Source of the DNA: Streptomyces sp. MMBL 11-1
Lineage (GTDB): Bacteria > Actinomycetota > Actinomycetes > Streptomycetales > Streptomycetaceae
Assembly (NCBI RefSeq): GCF_028622875.1
Contig: NZ_CP117709.1
Span: forward strand, 6,017,001 to 6,081,000
Reading direction: 5' to 3'
Length of the DNA: 64,000 nucleotides
Part shown: positions 1-9,576 of the stretch, in pieces
Layout: each line of letters opens with the position of its first letter
Position numbering within the stretch: position 1 is the first letter of the stretch
Position numbers and translations under genes: made by a program
The notes under the pieces: model-generated
The model's input: only the letters and a program-made list of their open reading frames with translations
The model's database searches: none
What the model was told of the DNA's origin: nothing

Positions 1-1
1 G

Positions 2-1696
2 GAACTGGTGGCCGCGCGCCCCGGGATCACCGCGGTGACCGGTGAAGGGGACGTGCTCTCCGCCCACTTCGCCCACGGCGGGTCCGCCGGGGCGCCCAGC
101 CTCCTGGAGGTGCGGGCCTCCGTCGACGAGGCCGCCGCCGAACTGGCCGGTCTCGCCGTGCGGTGCGAGGAGCTCGCCGAGGCCCAGCGCCTGGCGGGGG
201 AGCGCCGCACGGAGCAGGCCGCGCTCGTCGAGGAGCTGGGGGAGCGTCGTCGGCGGGCCGAGCGGGAGAAGTCCGGCTTCGCCCAGCAGCTCGGGCGGCT
301 CGCCGGGCAGGCCCGGGGCGCGGCCGGCGAGGCCGAGCGCATGACCGCGTCCGTCGCCCGCGCCCAGGAGGCCCTGGAGCGGGCGACGGAGGAGGCCGAG
401 GAGCTGGCCGAACGGCTGCTGGTCGCCGAGGAGGCCCCGGCGGAGGAGGAGCCCGACACGTCCCGGCGGGACCGGCTCGCCGCCGACGGGGCCAACGCCC
501 GCCAGACCGAGATGGAGGCCCGGCTCCAGGCCCGTACGCACGAGGAGCGGGTCAAGGCGCTGGCCGGCCGCGCCGACGCGCTGGACCGGGCCGCCCGCGC
601 CGAACGGGAGGCGCGCACCCGTGCCGAACAGCGCCGGGCCCGGCTGCGGTACGAGGCCGAGGTCGCCTCCGCCGTGGCCTCCGGGGCTCGTCAGCTGCTG
701 GCGCACGTCGAGGTCTCCCTCGCGAGGGCCGACCAGGAGCGGACGTCGGCCGAGGCGGCGAAGGGCGAGCGGGAGCGTGAGCTGGCCGTCGAACGCGACC
801 GGGGCCGGGGGCTGAAGGGCGAGCTGGACAAGCTCACCGACTCGGTCCACCGGGGCGAGGTGCTGGGCGCGGAGAAGCGGCTGCGGATCGAACAGCTGGA
901 GACGAAGGCCCTGGAGGAGCTGGGAGTGGAGCCCGCGGGACTGGTCTCCGAGTACGGGCCGGACCAGCTCGTGCCCCCGTCGCCCGCCGCCGAGGGCGAG
1001 GAACTGCCGGAGGACCCGGAGCATCCCCGTAACCGGCCGAAGAGGTATCTGCGGGCCGAGCAGGAGAAGCGGCTGCGGTCGGCCGAACGGGCGTACCAAC
1101 AACTCGGAAAGGTGAATCCGCTCGCTCTGGAGGAGTTCTCGGCACTGGAGGAACGGCACAAGTTCCTGTCCGAGCAGCTTGAAGACCTGAAGAAGACCCG
1201 AGCCGATCTGCTCCAGGTGATCAAGGAGGTCGACGAGCGGGTCGAGCAGGTCTTCACGGAGGCCTACCGGGACACCGCCCGCGAGTTCGAGGGGGTCTTC
1301 TCGCGGCTCTTCCCCGGCGGCGAGGGGCGGCTCGTCCTGACCGACCCGGACAACATGCTCGCCACCGGGGTGGACGTCGAGGCGCGTCCGCCGGGCAAGA
1401 AGGTGAAGCGGCTCTCCCTGTTGTCGGGCGGCGAGCGGTCCCTGACGGCGGTGGCGCTGCTGGTCGCGATCTTCAAGGCCCGGCCCAGCCCGTTCTATGT
1501 GATGGACGAGGTCGAGGCCGCGCTCGACGACACCAACCTGCAGCGGCTGATCCGGATCATGGCGGAGCTCCAGGAGAGCTCCCAGCTGATCGTGATCACC
1601 CACCAGAAGCGGACGATGGAGGTCGCCGACGCGCTGTACGGCGTGTCCATGCAGGGCGACGGGGTCTCGAAGGTCATCAGCCAGCGGCTGCGCTGA
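2..1696 (+). CDS. smc: Chromosome segregation ATPase SMC, C-terminal part (5' truncated by window edge)
   Basis: SMC binds DNA with ScpA and ScpB to compact and segregate the chromosome. The reading frame is open from the first bases, so the N-terminal ATPase half, first coiled coil and most of the hinge lie outside. What is seen begins with a hinge-like end (GDVLSAHF followed by GGS), then about 350 residues of Glu/Arg/Ala-rich coiled coil. A C-terminal ATPase lobe follows, with the ABC signature LSGGE near nt 1425 and Walker B FYVMDE near nt 1495-1512. In the family the two lobes fold together into an ABC-type head. The gene ends at TGA and is followed by the promoter region of the sugar transporter. 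Identification is secure; only the missing start is uncertain. Confidence 0.96.
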   Translation, partial: ELVAARPGITAVTGEGDVLSAHFAHGGSAGAPSLLEVRASVDEAAAELAGLAVRCEELAEAQRLAGERRTEQAALVEELGERRRRAEREKSGFAQQLGRLAGQARGAAGEAERMTASVARAQEALERATEEAEELAERLLVAEEAPAEEEPDTSRRDRLAADGANARQTEMEARLQARTHEERVKALAGRADALDRAARAEREARTRAEQRRARLRYEAEVASAVASGARQLLAHVEVSLARADQERTSAEAAKGERERELAVERDRGRGLKGELDKLTDSVHRGEVLGAEKRLRIEQLETKALEELGVEPAGLVSEYGPDQLVPPSPAAEGEELPEDPEHPRNRPKRYLRAEQEKRLRSAERAYQQLGKVNPLALEEFSALEERHKFLSEQLEDLKKTRADLLQVIKEVDERVEQVFTEAYRDTAREFEGVFSRLFPGGEGRLVLTDPDNMLATGVDVEARPPGKKVKRLSLLSGGERSLTAVALLVAIFKARPSPFYVMDEVEAALDDTNLQRLIRIMAELQESSQLIVITHQKRTMEVADALYGVSMQGDGVSKVISQRLR

Positions 1697-1779
1697 CTTT
1701 TTACCGAATCATCAGAAGTTCAACGCACGTTTGGCGCACTCCTGGGTACACGCGGATCGAGATCGGATCGACCCGCTGT

Positions 1780-1807
1780 TTGACTTCGTTTCTTGAACAC
1801 ATACCCT
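1780..1807 (+). promoter_or_regulatory. Candidate promoter of the glucose permease gene
   Basis: A TTGACT box is followed after 16 bases by TACCCT, close to the housekeeping consensus for streptomycetes (TTGACR, TAGRRT). It lies about 105 bases before the GTG start of the permease, in an otherwise non-coding 216-base gap. This is inference from pattern only. Confidence 0.4.
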
Positions 1808-1912
1808 CTCCCAAGTTGATTTTGTCTTCAAGTGGTGGCGGACCGGATGTTGTGCCCCACTGGGAAGGCTCACCCCCCACGTCTGACTTGCGGCCAGGCA
1901 TCAGGAGTTCAC

Positions 1913-3331
1913 GTGACCAGCACTGCGAACGGACCCGAGTCCGGGGCCCGGGCGGCCCATCCGGACCACCTCGGCCATGTCATCTTCATCACCGCGGCCG
2001 CGGCGATGGGTGGCTTCCTCTTCGGCTACGACAGCTCCGTCATCAACGGGGCCGTCGAGGCGATCCGCGACCGGTACGACATCGGATCCGGCACGCTCGC
2101 CCAGGTCATCGCCATCGCGCTGATCGGCTGTGCGATCGGCGCCGCCACCGCCGGCCGGATCGCGGACCGGATCGGCCGCATTCGCTGCATGCAGATCGCC
2201 TCGGTGCTCTTCACGGCCAGCGCGATCGGCTCCGCGCTGCCGTTCGCGCTCTGGGACCTGGCGATGTGGCGCATCATCGGCGGCTTCGCCATCGGCATGG
2301 CCTCCGTGATCGGCCCGGCCTACATCGCCGAGGTCTCCCCGCCCGCCTACCGCGGCCGGCTCGGCTCCTTCCAGCAGGCCGCGATCGTCATCGGCATCGC
2401 CATCTCCCAGCTGGTGAACTACGCCGTCCTCCAGATCGCCGACGGCGACCAGCGCGGCGAGATCCTCGGCCTGGAGGCCTGGCAGTGGATGCTCGGTGTG
2501 ATGGTCGTCCCGGCCATCCTGTACGGGCTGCTCTCCTTCGCCATCCCCGAGTCCCCGCGCTTCCTGATCTCGGTCGGCAAGAAGGCGGAAGCCCGCAAGA
2601 TCCTCGAAGAGGTCGAGGGGAAGAACGTCGACCTCGACGCCCGGGTGGCCGAGATCGAGACCGCCATGCACCGCGAGCACAAGTCCTCCTTCAAGGACCT
2701 GCTCGGCAACCGCTTCTTCTTCCTGCCCATCGTCTGGATCGGCATCGGCCTGTCGATGTTCCAGCAGCTCGTCGGCATCAACGTCGCGTTCTACTACTCG
2801 GCGACGCTGTGGCAGTCCGTCGGCATCGACCCGACCGACTCGTTCTTCTACTCGTTCACCACGTCGATCATCAACATCATCGGCACGGTGATCGCGATGG
2901 TGCTGGTGGACCGGGTGGGCCGCAGGCCGCTCGCCCTCGTCGGTTCGGTCGGCATGGCCGTCGCGCTCGCCGTCGAGGCCTGGGCCTTCTCCGCCGACCT
3001 GGTCGACGGCAAGCTGCCCGAGACGCAGGGTGTGGTGGCTCTGATCGCCGCTCACACCTTCGTGCTCTTCTTCGCCCTGTCGTGGGGTGTCGTCGTCTGG
3101 GTCTTCCTGGGCGAGATGTTCCCGAACCGCCTGCGCGCGGCCGCCCTCGGCGTCGCCGTGTTCGCGCAGTGGATGGCCAACTGGGCGATCACCGCCAGCT
3201 TCCCGAGCCTCTCCGACTGGAACCTCTCGGGGACGTACATCATCTACGCCTGCTTCGCCGTGCTCTCGATCCCCTTCGTGCTCAAGTTCGTGAAGGAGAC
3301 CAAGGGCAAGACGCTGGAGGAGATGGGCTAG
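1913..3331 (+). CDS. glcP: Sugar porter family MFS glucose permease
   Basis: This is a membrane sugar/proton symporter of 472 residues with about 12 predicted transmembrane segments. Sugar porter hallmarks are visible. DRIGR follows helix 2, PESPRFL sits after helix 6, QQLVGIN begins the second half, and DRVGRRP lies between helices 8 and 9. The length and the position next to smc match GlcP, the glucose permease of S. coelicolor, so glucose is the likely substrate; the substrate itself cannot be read from sequence. An in-frame GTG further upstream exists, but the start chosen has a good ribosome binding site (AGGAG, about 6 bases before). A 13-bp perfect hairpin follows the stop codon, so the gene is probably monocistronic. 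Confidence 0.88.
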   Translation: MTSTANGPESGARAAHPDHLGHVIFITAAAAMGGFLFGYDSSVINGAVEAIRDRYDIGSGTLAQVIAIALIGCAIGAATAGRIADRIGRIRCMQIASVLFTASAIGSALPFALWDLAMWRIIGGFAIGMASVIGPAYIAEVSPPAYRGRLGSFQQAAIVIGIAISQLVNYAVLQIADGDQRGEILGLEAWQWMLGVMVVPAILYGLLSFAIPESPRFLISVGKKAEARKILEEVEGKNVDLDARVAEIETAMHREHKSSFKDLLGNRFFFLPIVWIGIGLSMFQQLVGINVAFYYSATLWQSVGIDPTDSFFYSFTTSIINIIGTVIAMVLVDRVGRRPLALVGSVGMAVALAVEAWAFSADLVDGKLPETQGVVALIAAHTFVLFFALSWGVVVWVFLGEMFPNRLRAAALGVAVFAQWMANWAITASFPSLSDWNLSGTYIIYACFAVLSIPFVLKFVKETKGKTLEEMG

Positions 3332-3360
3332 GGGTGCCCCCGCTGCCCCTCTCCTCCTGT

Positions 3361-3392
3361 CACCGCCCCGGCTCACCCGAGCCGGGGCGGTG
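3361..3392 (+). terminator. Intrinsic-type terminator hairpin after glcP
   Basis: A perfect 13-bp stem (CACCGCCCCGGCT pairing with its complement) encloses a 6-base loop, 30 bases after the stop of the permease gene. There is no T-run, which is usual for streptomycete terminators. Confidence 0.8.
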
Positions 3393-3434
3393 CTGTGTCA
3401 GGCGGTCGCTCCGCGAAACAGCCGCAGGCTGCGG

Positions 3435-3456
3435 CAGACAGACAGACAGACAGACA
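3435..3456. repeat. CAGA tetranucleotide microsatellite
   Basis: Five uninterrupted CAGA units are followed by degenerate ones (CAAGCAGACAGG) in the gap between glcP and ftsY. Such an A-rich tandem repeat stands out in DNA of this base composition and lies about 155 bases before the ftsY start. Confidence 0.85.
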
Positions 3457-3612
3457 AGCAGACAGGCGACGGTACCGTAGCTGACGTAGCGTCAGAAGCG
3501 TAAGGATCGACGTTCGCATTACCGCCAAAAGGTGCATATGACCCCCGTGGATCGGCTGGGGGGCAGCCGGGGCAGCGCCCGCGCCACGGCCGTGGCCGAT
3601 ACTGGACGGGTT

Positions 3613-4824
3613 ATGGAACTCGTCGAAATCGTCATCCTCGCTGTAGTCATCGCCCTGGTCGCTGTCGGCCTGGTCGGCGGGCTCGTGGTCGGCAGCCGCA
3701 AGAAGAAGAAGCTGCCGCCCCCGCCGCCGAGCGCGCCGACCATCACTCCTCCCGCCGAACCGCAGGTCGGCGAGGAGGCCGAGACGCCGCGCGACGAAGC
3801 GCGGCGCACCATCGACGAAGTCGGCCTCCCGGACGCCACCGCGCCCGCTGAGGAGGCCCCGGTCGCCGAGGCTCCCGCGCCGCCCGCGCTGGAGGTCCCC
3901 GAGCCCACCGCCGGCCGGCTCGTCCGTCTGCGGGCCCGGCTAGCCCGCTCGCAGAACTCGCTGGGCAAGGGGCTCCTCACCCTGCTCTCCCGCGACAACC
4001 TCGACGAGGACACCTGGGAGGAGATCGAGGACACCCTCCTCACCGCCGACGTCGGCGTCGCCCCCACCCAGGAACTGGTCGAGCGGCTCCGCGAGCGCGT
4101 CCGGGTGCTCGGTACCCGCACCCCGGAGGACCTGCGCACCCTGCTCCGCGAAGAGCTGATCACCCTGCTCGGCCCGGACTTCGACCGCGAGGTCAAGACC
4201 GAGGGCGGCGCCGAGACCCCCGGCGTCGTCATGGTCGTCGGCGTCAACGGCACCGGCAAGACCACCACCACCGGCAAGCTGGCCCGGGTGCTCGTCGCCG
4301 ACGGCCGCAGTGTGGTGCTCGGGGCGGCCGACACCTTCCGCGCCGCCGCCGCCGACCAGCTCCAGACCTGGGGCGAGCGCGTCGGAGCCCGTACGGTCCG
4401 GGGCCCCGAGGGCGGCGACCCGGCGTCGATCGCCTACGACGCGGTCAAGGAGGGCATCGCCGAGGGCGCGGACGTCGTCCTCATCGACACCGCCGGCCGG
4501 CTGCACACCAAGACCGGCCTCATGGACGAGCTGGGCAAGGTCAAGCGCGTCGTGGAGAAGCATGGCCCGCTGGACGAGATCCTGCTCGTCCTCGACGCCA
4601 CCACCGGACAGAACGGCCTCGTCCAGGCCCGGGTGTTCGCGGAGGTCGTGGACATCACCGGCATCGTCCTCACCAAGCTCGACGGCACCGCCAAGGGCGG
4701 CATCGTCATCGCGGTCCAGCGCGAGCTGGGCGTACCGGTGAAGCTGATCGGCCTCGGGGAAGGGGCGGACGACCTCGCCCCGTTCGAGCCGGGCGCCTTC
4801 GTGGACGCCCTGATCGGCGACTGA
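3613..4824 (+). CDS. ftsY: Signal recognition particle receptor FtsY
   Basis: FtsY is the membrane-associated GTPase that docks the ribosome-SRP complex at the translocon. The 403-residue protein starts with a hydrophobic segment (about residues 4-25) and a KKKK patch, which suggests direct membrane anchoring. A Pro/Glu/Ala-rich acidic linker runs to about residue 95. The NG domain follows, with the P-loop GVNGTGKTTT, DTAGR and the guanine-specificity motif TKLDG. Several in-frame upstream starts exist. The ATG used puts the hydrophobic segment at the very N-terminus, as in other actinobacteria, but its ribosome binding site is weak. Its partner ffh lies about 7.3 kb downstream. A 22-bp hairpin follows the stop. 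Confidence 0.95.
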   Translation: MELVEIVILAVVIALVAVGLVGGLVVGSRKKKKLPPPPPSAPTITPPAEPQVGEEAETPRDEARRTIDEVGLPDATAPAEEAPVAEAPAPPALEVPEPTAGRLVRLRARLARSQNSLGKGLLTLLSRDNLDEDTWEEIEDTLLTADVGVAPTQELVERLRERVRVLGTRTPEDLRTLLREELITLLGPDFDREVKTEGGAETPGVVMVVGVNGTGKTTTTGKLARVLVADGRSVVLGAADTFRAAAADQLQTWGERVGARTVRGPEGGDPASIAYDAVKEGIAEGADVVLIDTAGRLHTKTGLMDELGKVKRVVEKHGPLDEILLVLDATTGQNGLVQARVFAEVVDITGIVLTKLDGTAKGGIVIAVQRELGVPVKLIGLGEGADDLAPFEPGAFVDALIGD

Positions 4825-4842
4825 CCCCCTCACACCCCGGTA

Positions 4843-4890
4843 CGGCGGACGGGCGGCGGCTCCTGGGAGGAGCCTGCCGCCCGTCCGCCG
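4843..4890. terminator. Strong convergent terminator between ftsY and the primase/polymerase-like gene
   Basis: A 15-bp perfect outer stem and a 7-bp inner stem are separated by a single T bulge and close on a GGG loop. It sits between two convergent genes, 18 bases after the ftsY stop and 22 bases after the stop of the opposing gene, so it probably works in both directions. Confidence 0.85.
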
Positions 4891-4912
4891 CTCCCAGTGC
4901 CCGCCGCGAGCG

Positions 4913-5560
4913 CTACGAGCGGTGGCAGACGTACGCCAGGGTCCCCAGCAGCAGTCGTGCCTGCGGGGGAGCGGCCGCGGTGTCCAGCAGCGGGGGCCGA
5001 AGCCAGTGGACAGGGCCGAGGCCGCCGAGGTCGGAGGGCGGGGCGGTGATGTACGTCCCCGGGCCGAGGCCGCGCAGATCGAGGCCCGCGTCGTCCCAGC
5101 CCATCCGGTAGAGCAGCTCGGGCAGTTCGGCGGCGGCCCCGGGCGCGACGAGGAACTGCGCCCGGCCGGTCGGAGTCACGGCGACCGGCCCCGACGGGAG
5201 CCCCATCCGCTCCATCCGCACCAGGGCGTGCCGCCCGGCCTGCTCCGCGACCTCCAGGACGTCGAAGGCGCGGCCCACGGCCAGCAGCATCGCCGCTCCC
5301 GGTGTCTCGGCCCAGGCGTCCGACGCGCGGTCGAGGCCGGTGCCCGCCGGGACCTCCCGGGCGAAGCCCAGCGGATGGGCTCCCGGCGCCGGACAGGCCG
5401 TCTCGCCGCACGAGCAGGACCCCGCCTCGGCCCGCGCCCCGGGCGTCACGGCCCAGCCCCACAGCCCGGTGTACTCGGCCACCGCCGTGCCCTCGGCGCC
5501 TCGGTGGCGTCGCCGCGCACCGGATCGCATGTCCCGGATGCCGCCGATCGTGAAGCCCAT
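4913..5560 (-). CDS. Stand-alone protein related to bifunctional DNA primase/polymerase N-terminal domain
   Basis: This 215-residue protein resembles the small streptomycete proteins annotated from the primase-polymerase (Prim-Pol) N-terminal domain. Visible features are WGWAVTPGARAEAG followed by a Cys cluster (CSCGETACPAPGAHP, a probable zinc site), GRAFDVLEV and the closing VHWLRPP. No helicase or primase C-terminal domain is attached, so replication activity is not established. A longer reading frame continues upstream, but the ATG chosen has GGAGGGGG directly before it. It is convergent with ftsY and divergent from nsdA. A second protein with the same layout lies at 62143-62616. The family link is my recognition; the cellular role is unknown. 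Confidence 0.6.
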   Translation of the reverse strand: MGFTIGGIRDMRSGARRRHRGAEGTAVAEYTGLWGWAVTPGARAEAGSCSCGETACPAPGAHPLGFAREVPAGTGLDRASDAWAETPGAAMLLAVGRAFDVLEVAEQAGRHALVRMERMGLPSGPVAVTPTGRAQFLVAPGAAAELPELLYRMGWDDAGLDLRGLGPGTYITAPPSDLGGLGPVHWLRPPLLDTAAAPPQARLLLGTLAYVCHRS

Positions 5561-6017
5561 GCCCCCTCCAACGGGTCCGCCTCGTCGGTGGTTACGACCC
5601 GCGTCGCTCGGGTAACCCTCCGTCGCTGAAACTCGATCGAGTGGCGTGCGCGGTAGTGCGAAAGGGAGTGCGTCACGGAGTGCGCGCCCCCGAGTGCTGC
5701 CATCCGCTCGCCCTCGGTCCTGGTTGCTCAAGTCAAGCGCGCCCGGCGGCGGTCGGGTTCATTCGAAGGGGTGGCGAATGGTGGCGTTTCCTCAATCCCC
5801 CTCGCCGGAGAGGTGATCGTAGGATTACCGTCGGTACACGAACCCTGGGAGTATGTGCACTCACGGGTGTGCCGAGGGCAACCCGATTTCCTGTTCGATG
5901 ACGTCAGAGATGTCGGTGACGTCGACGGGGTTTTCAACTCCCGTACGGACAGCACCGACGCACGGCATTCTGATAATGGTTCGCGCGATGAGGTTTCGGC
6001 GGGATGGGGGCGTTCCA
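5561..6017. other. 457-base divergent intergenic region upstream of nsdA
   Basis: No convincing coding sequence is seen here. It should hold the promoters of the primase/polymerase-like gene and of nsdA. A perfect 6-bp inverted repeat, CATTCG at 5760 and CGAATG at 5775, lies in its middle. Local base composition is lower in GC than the neighbours, as expected of a promoter region. The long leader fits a regulated developmental gene. Confidence 0.5.
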
Positions 6018-7493
6018 GTGAGTGGCAGCGGCGCAGGCGACACGGATGCCGGGAAGCGTCCCAACGGGCAGTTGGGGTCGTGGTTCGTGCGCAGTGGCTG
6101 GTCCAAGGGCGAGCTGGCACGCCAGGTGAACCGGCGGGCGCGGCAGATGGGCGCCCTCCACATCAGCACCGACACCTCGCGGGTGCGGCGCTGGCTCGAC
6201 GGGGAACAGCCGCGCGAGCCGATCCCGCGCATCCTCTCCGAGTTGTTCTCGGAGCGCTTCGGCTCCGTCGTCGCCATCGAGCAGCTCGGGCTGCGCACCG
6301 CCCACCAGTCACCCTCGGTGGCCGGAGTCGACCTGCCCTGGGCCGGCCCCCAGACCGTCGCCCTGCTCAGCGAGTTCTCCCGCAGCGACCTGATGCTCGC
6401 CCGGCGCGGCTTCCTCGGCAGCTCGCTGGCGCTGGCCGCGGGGCCGGCCCTCATCGAGCCGATGCAGCGCTGGCTGGTGCCCGTCCCCGCCCAGAGCCCC
6501 GGCGAGCCCGAGACCCCGGCCGCCGCCCACCGCCCCTCCCGGCTCTCCCGGCCCGAGCTGGACCTGCTGGAGTCGACCACCGCGATGTTCCGGCAGTGGG
6601 ACGCCCAGTGCGGCGGCGGACTGCGCCGCAAGGCCGTCGTCGGGCAGCTGCACGAGGTCACCGACCTGCTCCAGGAGCCCCAGCCGGGGCCCACCGCCCA
6701 ACGCCTCTTCCGCTGCGCCGCCGAACTGGCCGAGCTGGCGGGCTGGATGAGCTACGACGTCGGCCTCCAGCCCACCGCCCAGAAGTACTTCGTGCTCGCC
6801 CTGCACGCCGCCAAGGAAGCCGGCGACAAGCCGCTCGGCAGCTACATCCTGTCCAGCATGAGCCGCCAGATGATCCACCTGGGCCGCCCCGACGACGCCC
6901 TGGAGCTGATCCACCTCGCGCAGTACGGCAGCCGCGACTGCGCCACCTCCCGTACGCAGGCGATGCTGTACGCGATGGAGGCCCGCGCCTACGCCAACAT
7001 GGGCCAGCCCAGCAAGTGCAAGCGGGCCGTCCGGATGGCCGAGGACACCTTCCTGGACGCCGGTCTCGACGGCGAGCCGGAGCCCGACTGGATCCGCTTC
7101 TTCTCCGAGGCCGAGCTGAACGGGGAGAACGCCCACTCCTACCGGGACCTGGCCTATGTCGCCGGCCGCAGCCCCACGTACGCCTCGCTCGCCCAACCCG
7201 TCATGGACAAGGCCGTCGAGCTGTTCGGCGAGGACGACGAGCACCAGCGCTCCTACGCGCTCAACCTCATCGGCATGGCCACCGTCCATCTCCTCCAGCG
7301 CGAGCCCGAGCAGTCCACCGTGCTCGCCGCCCGCGCCCTGAAGATCGCCAAGAAGGTCCGCTCCGAGCGGGTGAACACCCGCCTGCGCAAGACCGTCGAC
7401 ACCGCTGCCCGGGACTTCGGTGACGTGGCCGACGTCGCCCGGCTCACCGAGCTGCTCCACGAACAGCTGCCGGAGACCGCCGAAGCGGTCTGA
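6018..7493 (+). CDS. nsdA: NsdA-like negative regulator of differentiation, TPR-type
   Basis: NsdA represses sporulation and antibiotic production in S. coelicolor, where loss of the gene causes overproduction. The 491-residue product begins with a small HTH-like module (RSGWSKGELARQVNRRAR, then SRVRRWLDGEQPREPIP), followed by an Ala/Leu-rich stretch (FLGSSLALAAGPALIEP). The rest is helical, tetratricopeptide-like repeat sequence up to the C-terminus. The GTG start is supported by a GGATGGGGG stretch upstream; in-frame ATGs further upstream would add up to 55 residues without recognisable content. Its place between ftsY and amtB matches the S. coelicolor gene. Function is taken from that family, not from a motif here. 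Confidence 0.85.
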   Translation: MSGSGAGDTDAGKRPNGQLGSWFVRSGWSKGELARQVNRRARQMGALHISTDTSRVRRWLDGEQPREPIPRILSELFSERFGSVVAIEQLGLRTAHQSPSVAGVDLPWAGPQTVALLSEFSRSDLMLARRGFLGSSLALAAGPALIEPMQRWLVPVPAQSPGEPETPAAAHRPSRLSRPELDLLESTTAMFRQWDAQCGGGLRRKAVVGQLHEVTDLLQEPQPGPTAQRLFRCAAELAELAGWMSYDVGLQPTAQKYFVLALHAAKEAGDKPLGSYILSSMSRQMIHLGRPDDALELIHLAQYGSRDCATSRTQAMLYAMEARAYANMGQPSKCKRAVRMAEDTFLDAGLDGEPEPDWIRFFSEAELNGENAHSYRDLAYVAGRSPTYASLAQPVMDKAVELFGEDDEHQRSYALNLIGMATVHLLQREPEQSTVLAARALKIAKKVRSERVNTRLRKTVDTAARDFGDVADVARLTELLHEQLPETAEAV

Positions 7494-9547
<2,054 letters not shown>

Positions 9548-9576
9548 CCGACCGCCCGCGAACGGAAGGCAGCCGG

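Noticed and set aside
1901..3376. Minus-strand open frame opposite the glucose permease gene
   Set aside because: Asp/His/Gly-rich shadow translation of a membrane protein gene; no domain, no ribosome binding site.
5561..5731. N-terminal extension of the primase/polymerase-like protein
   Set aside because: The frame is open for 57 more codons, but the internal ATG has GGAGGGGG immediately before it and the added sequence is Arg/Pro-rich without features.
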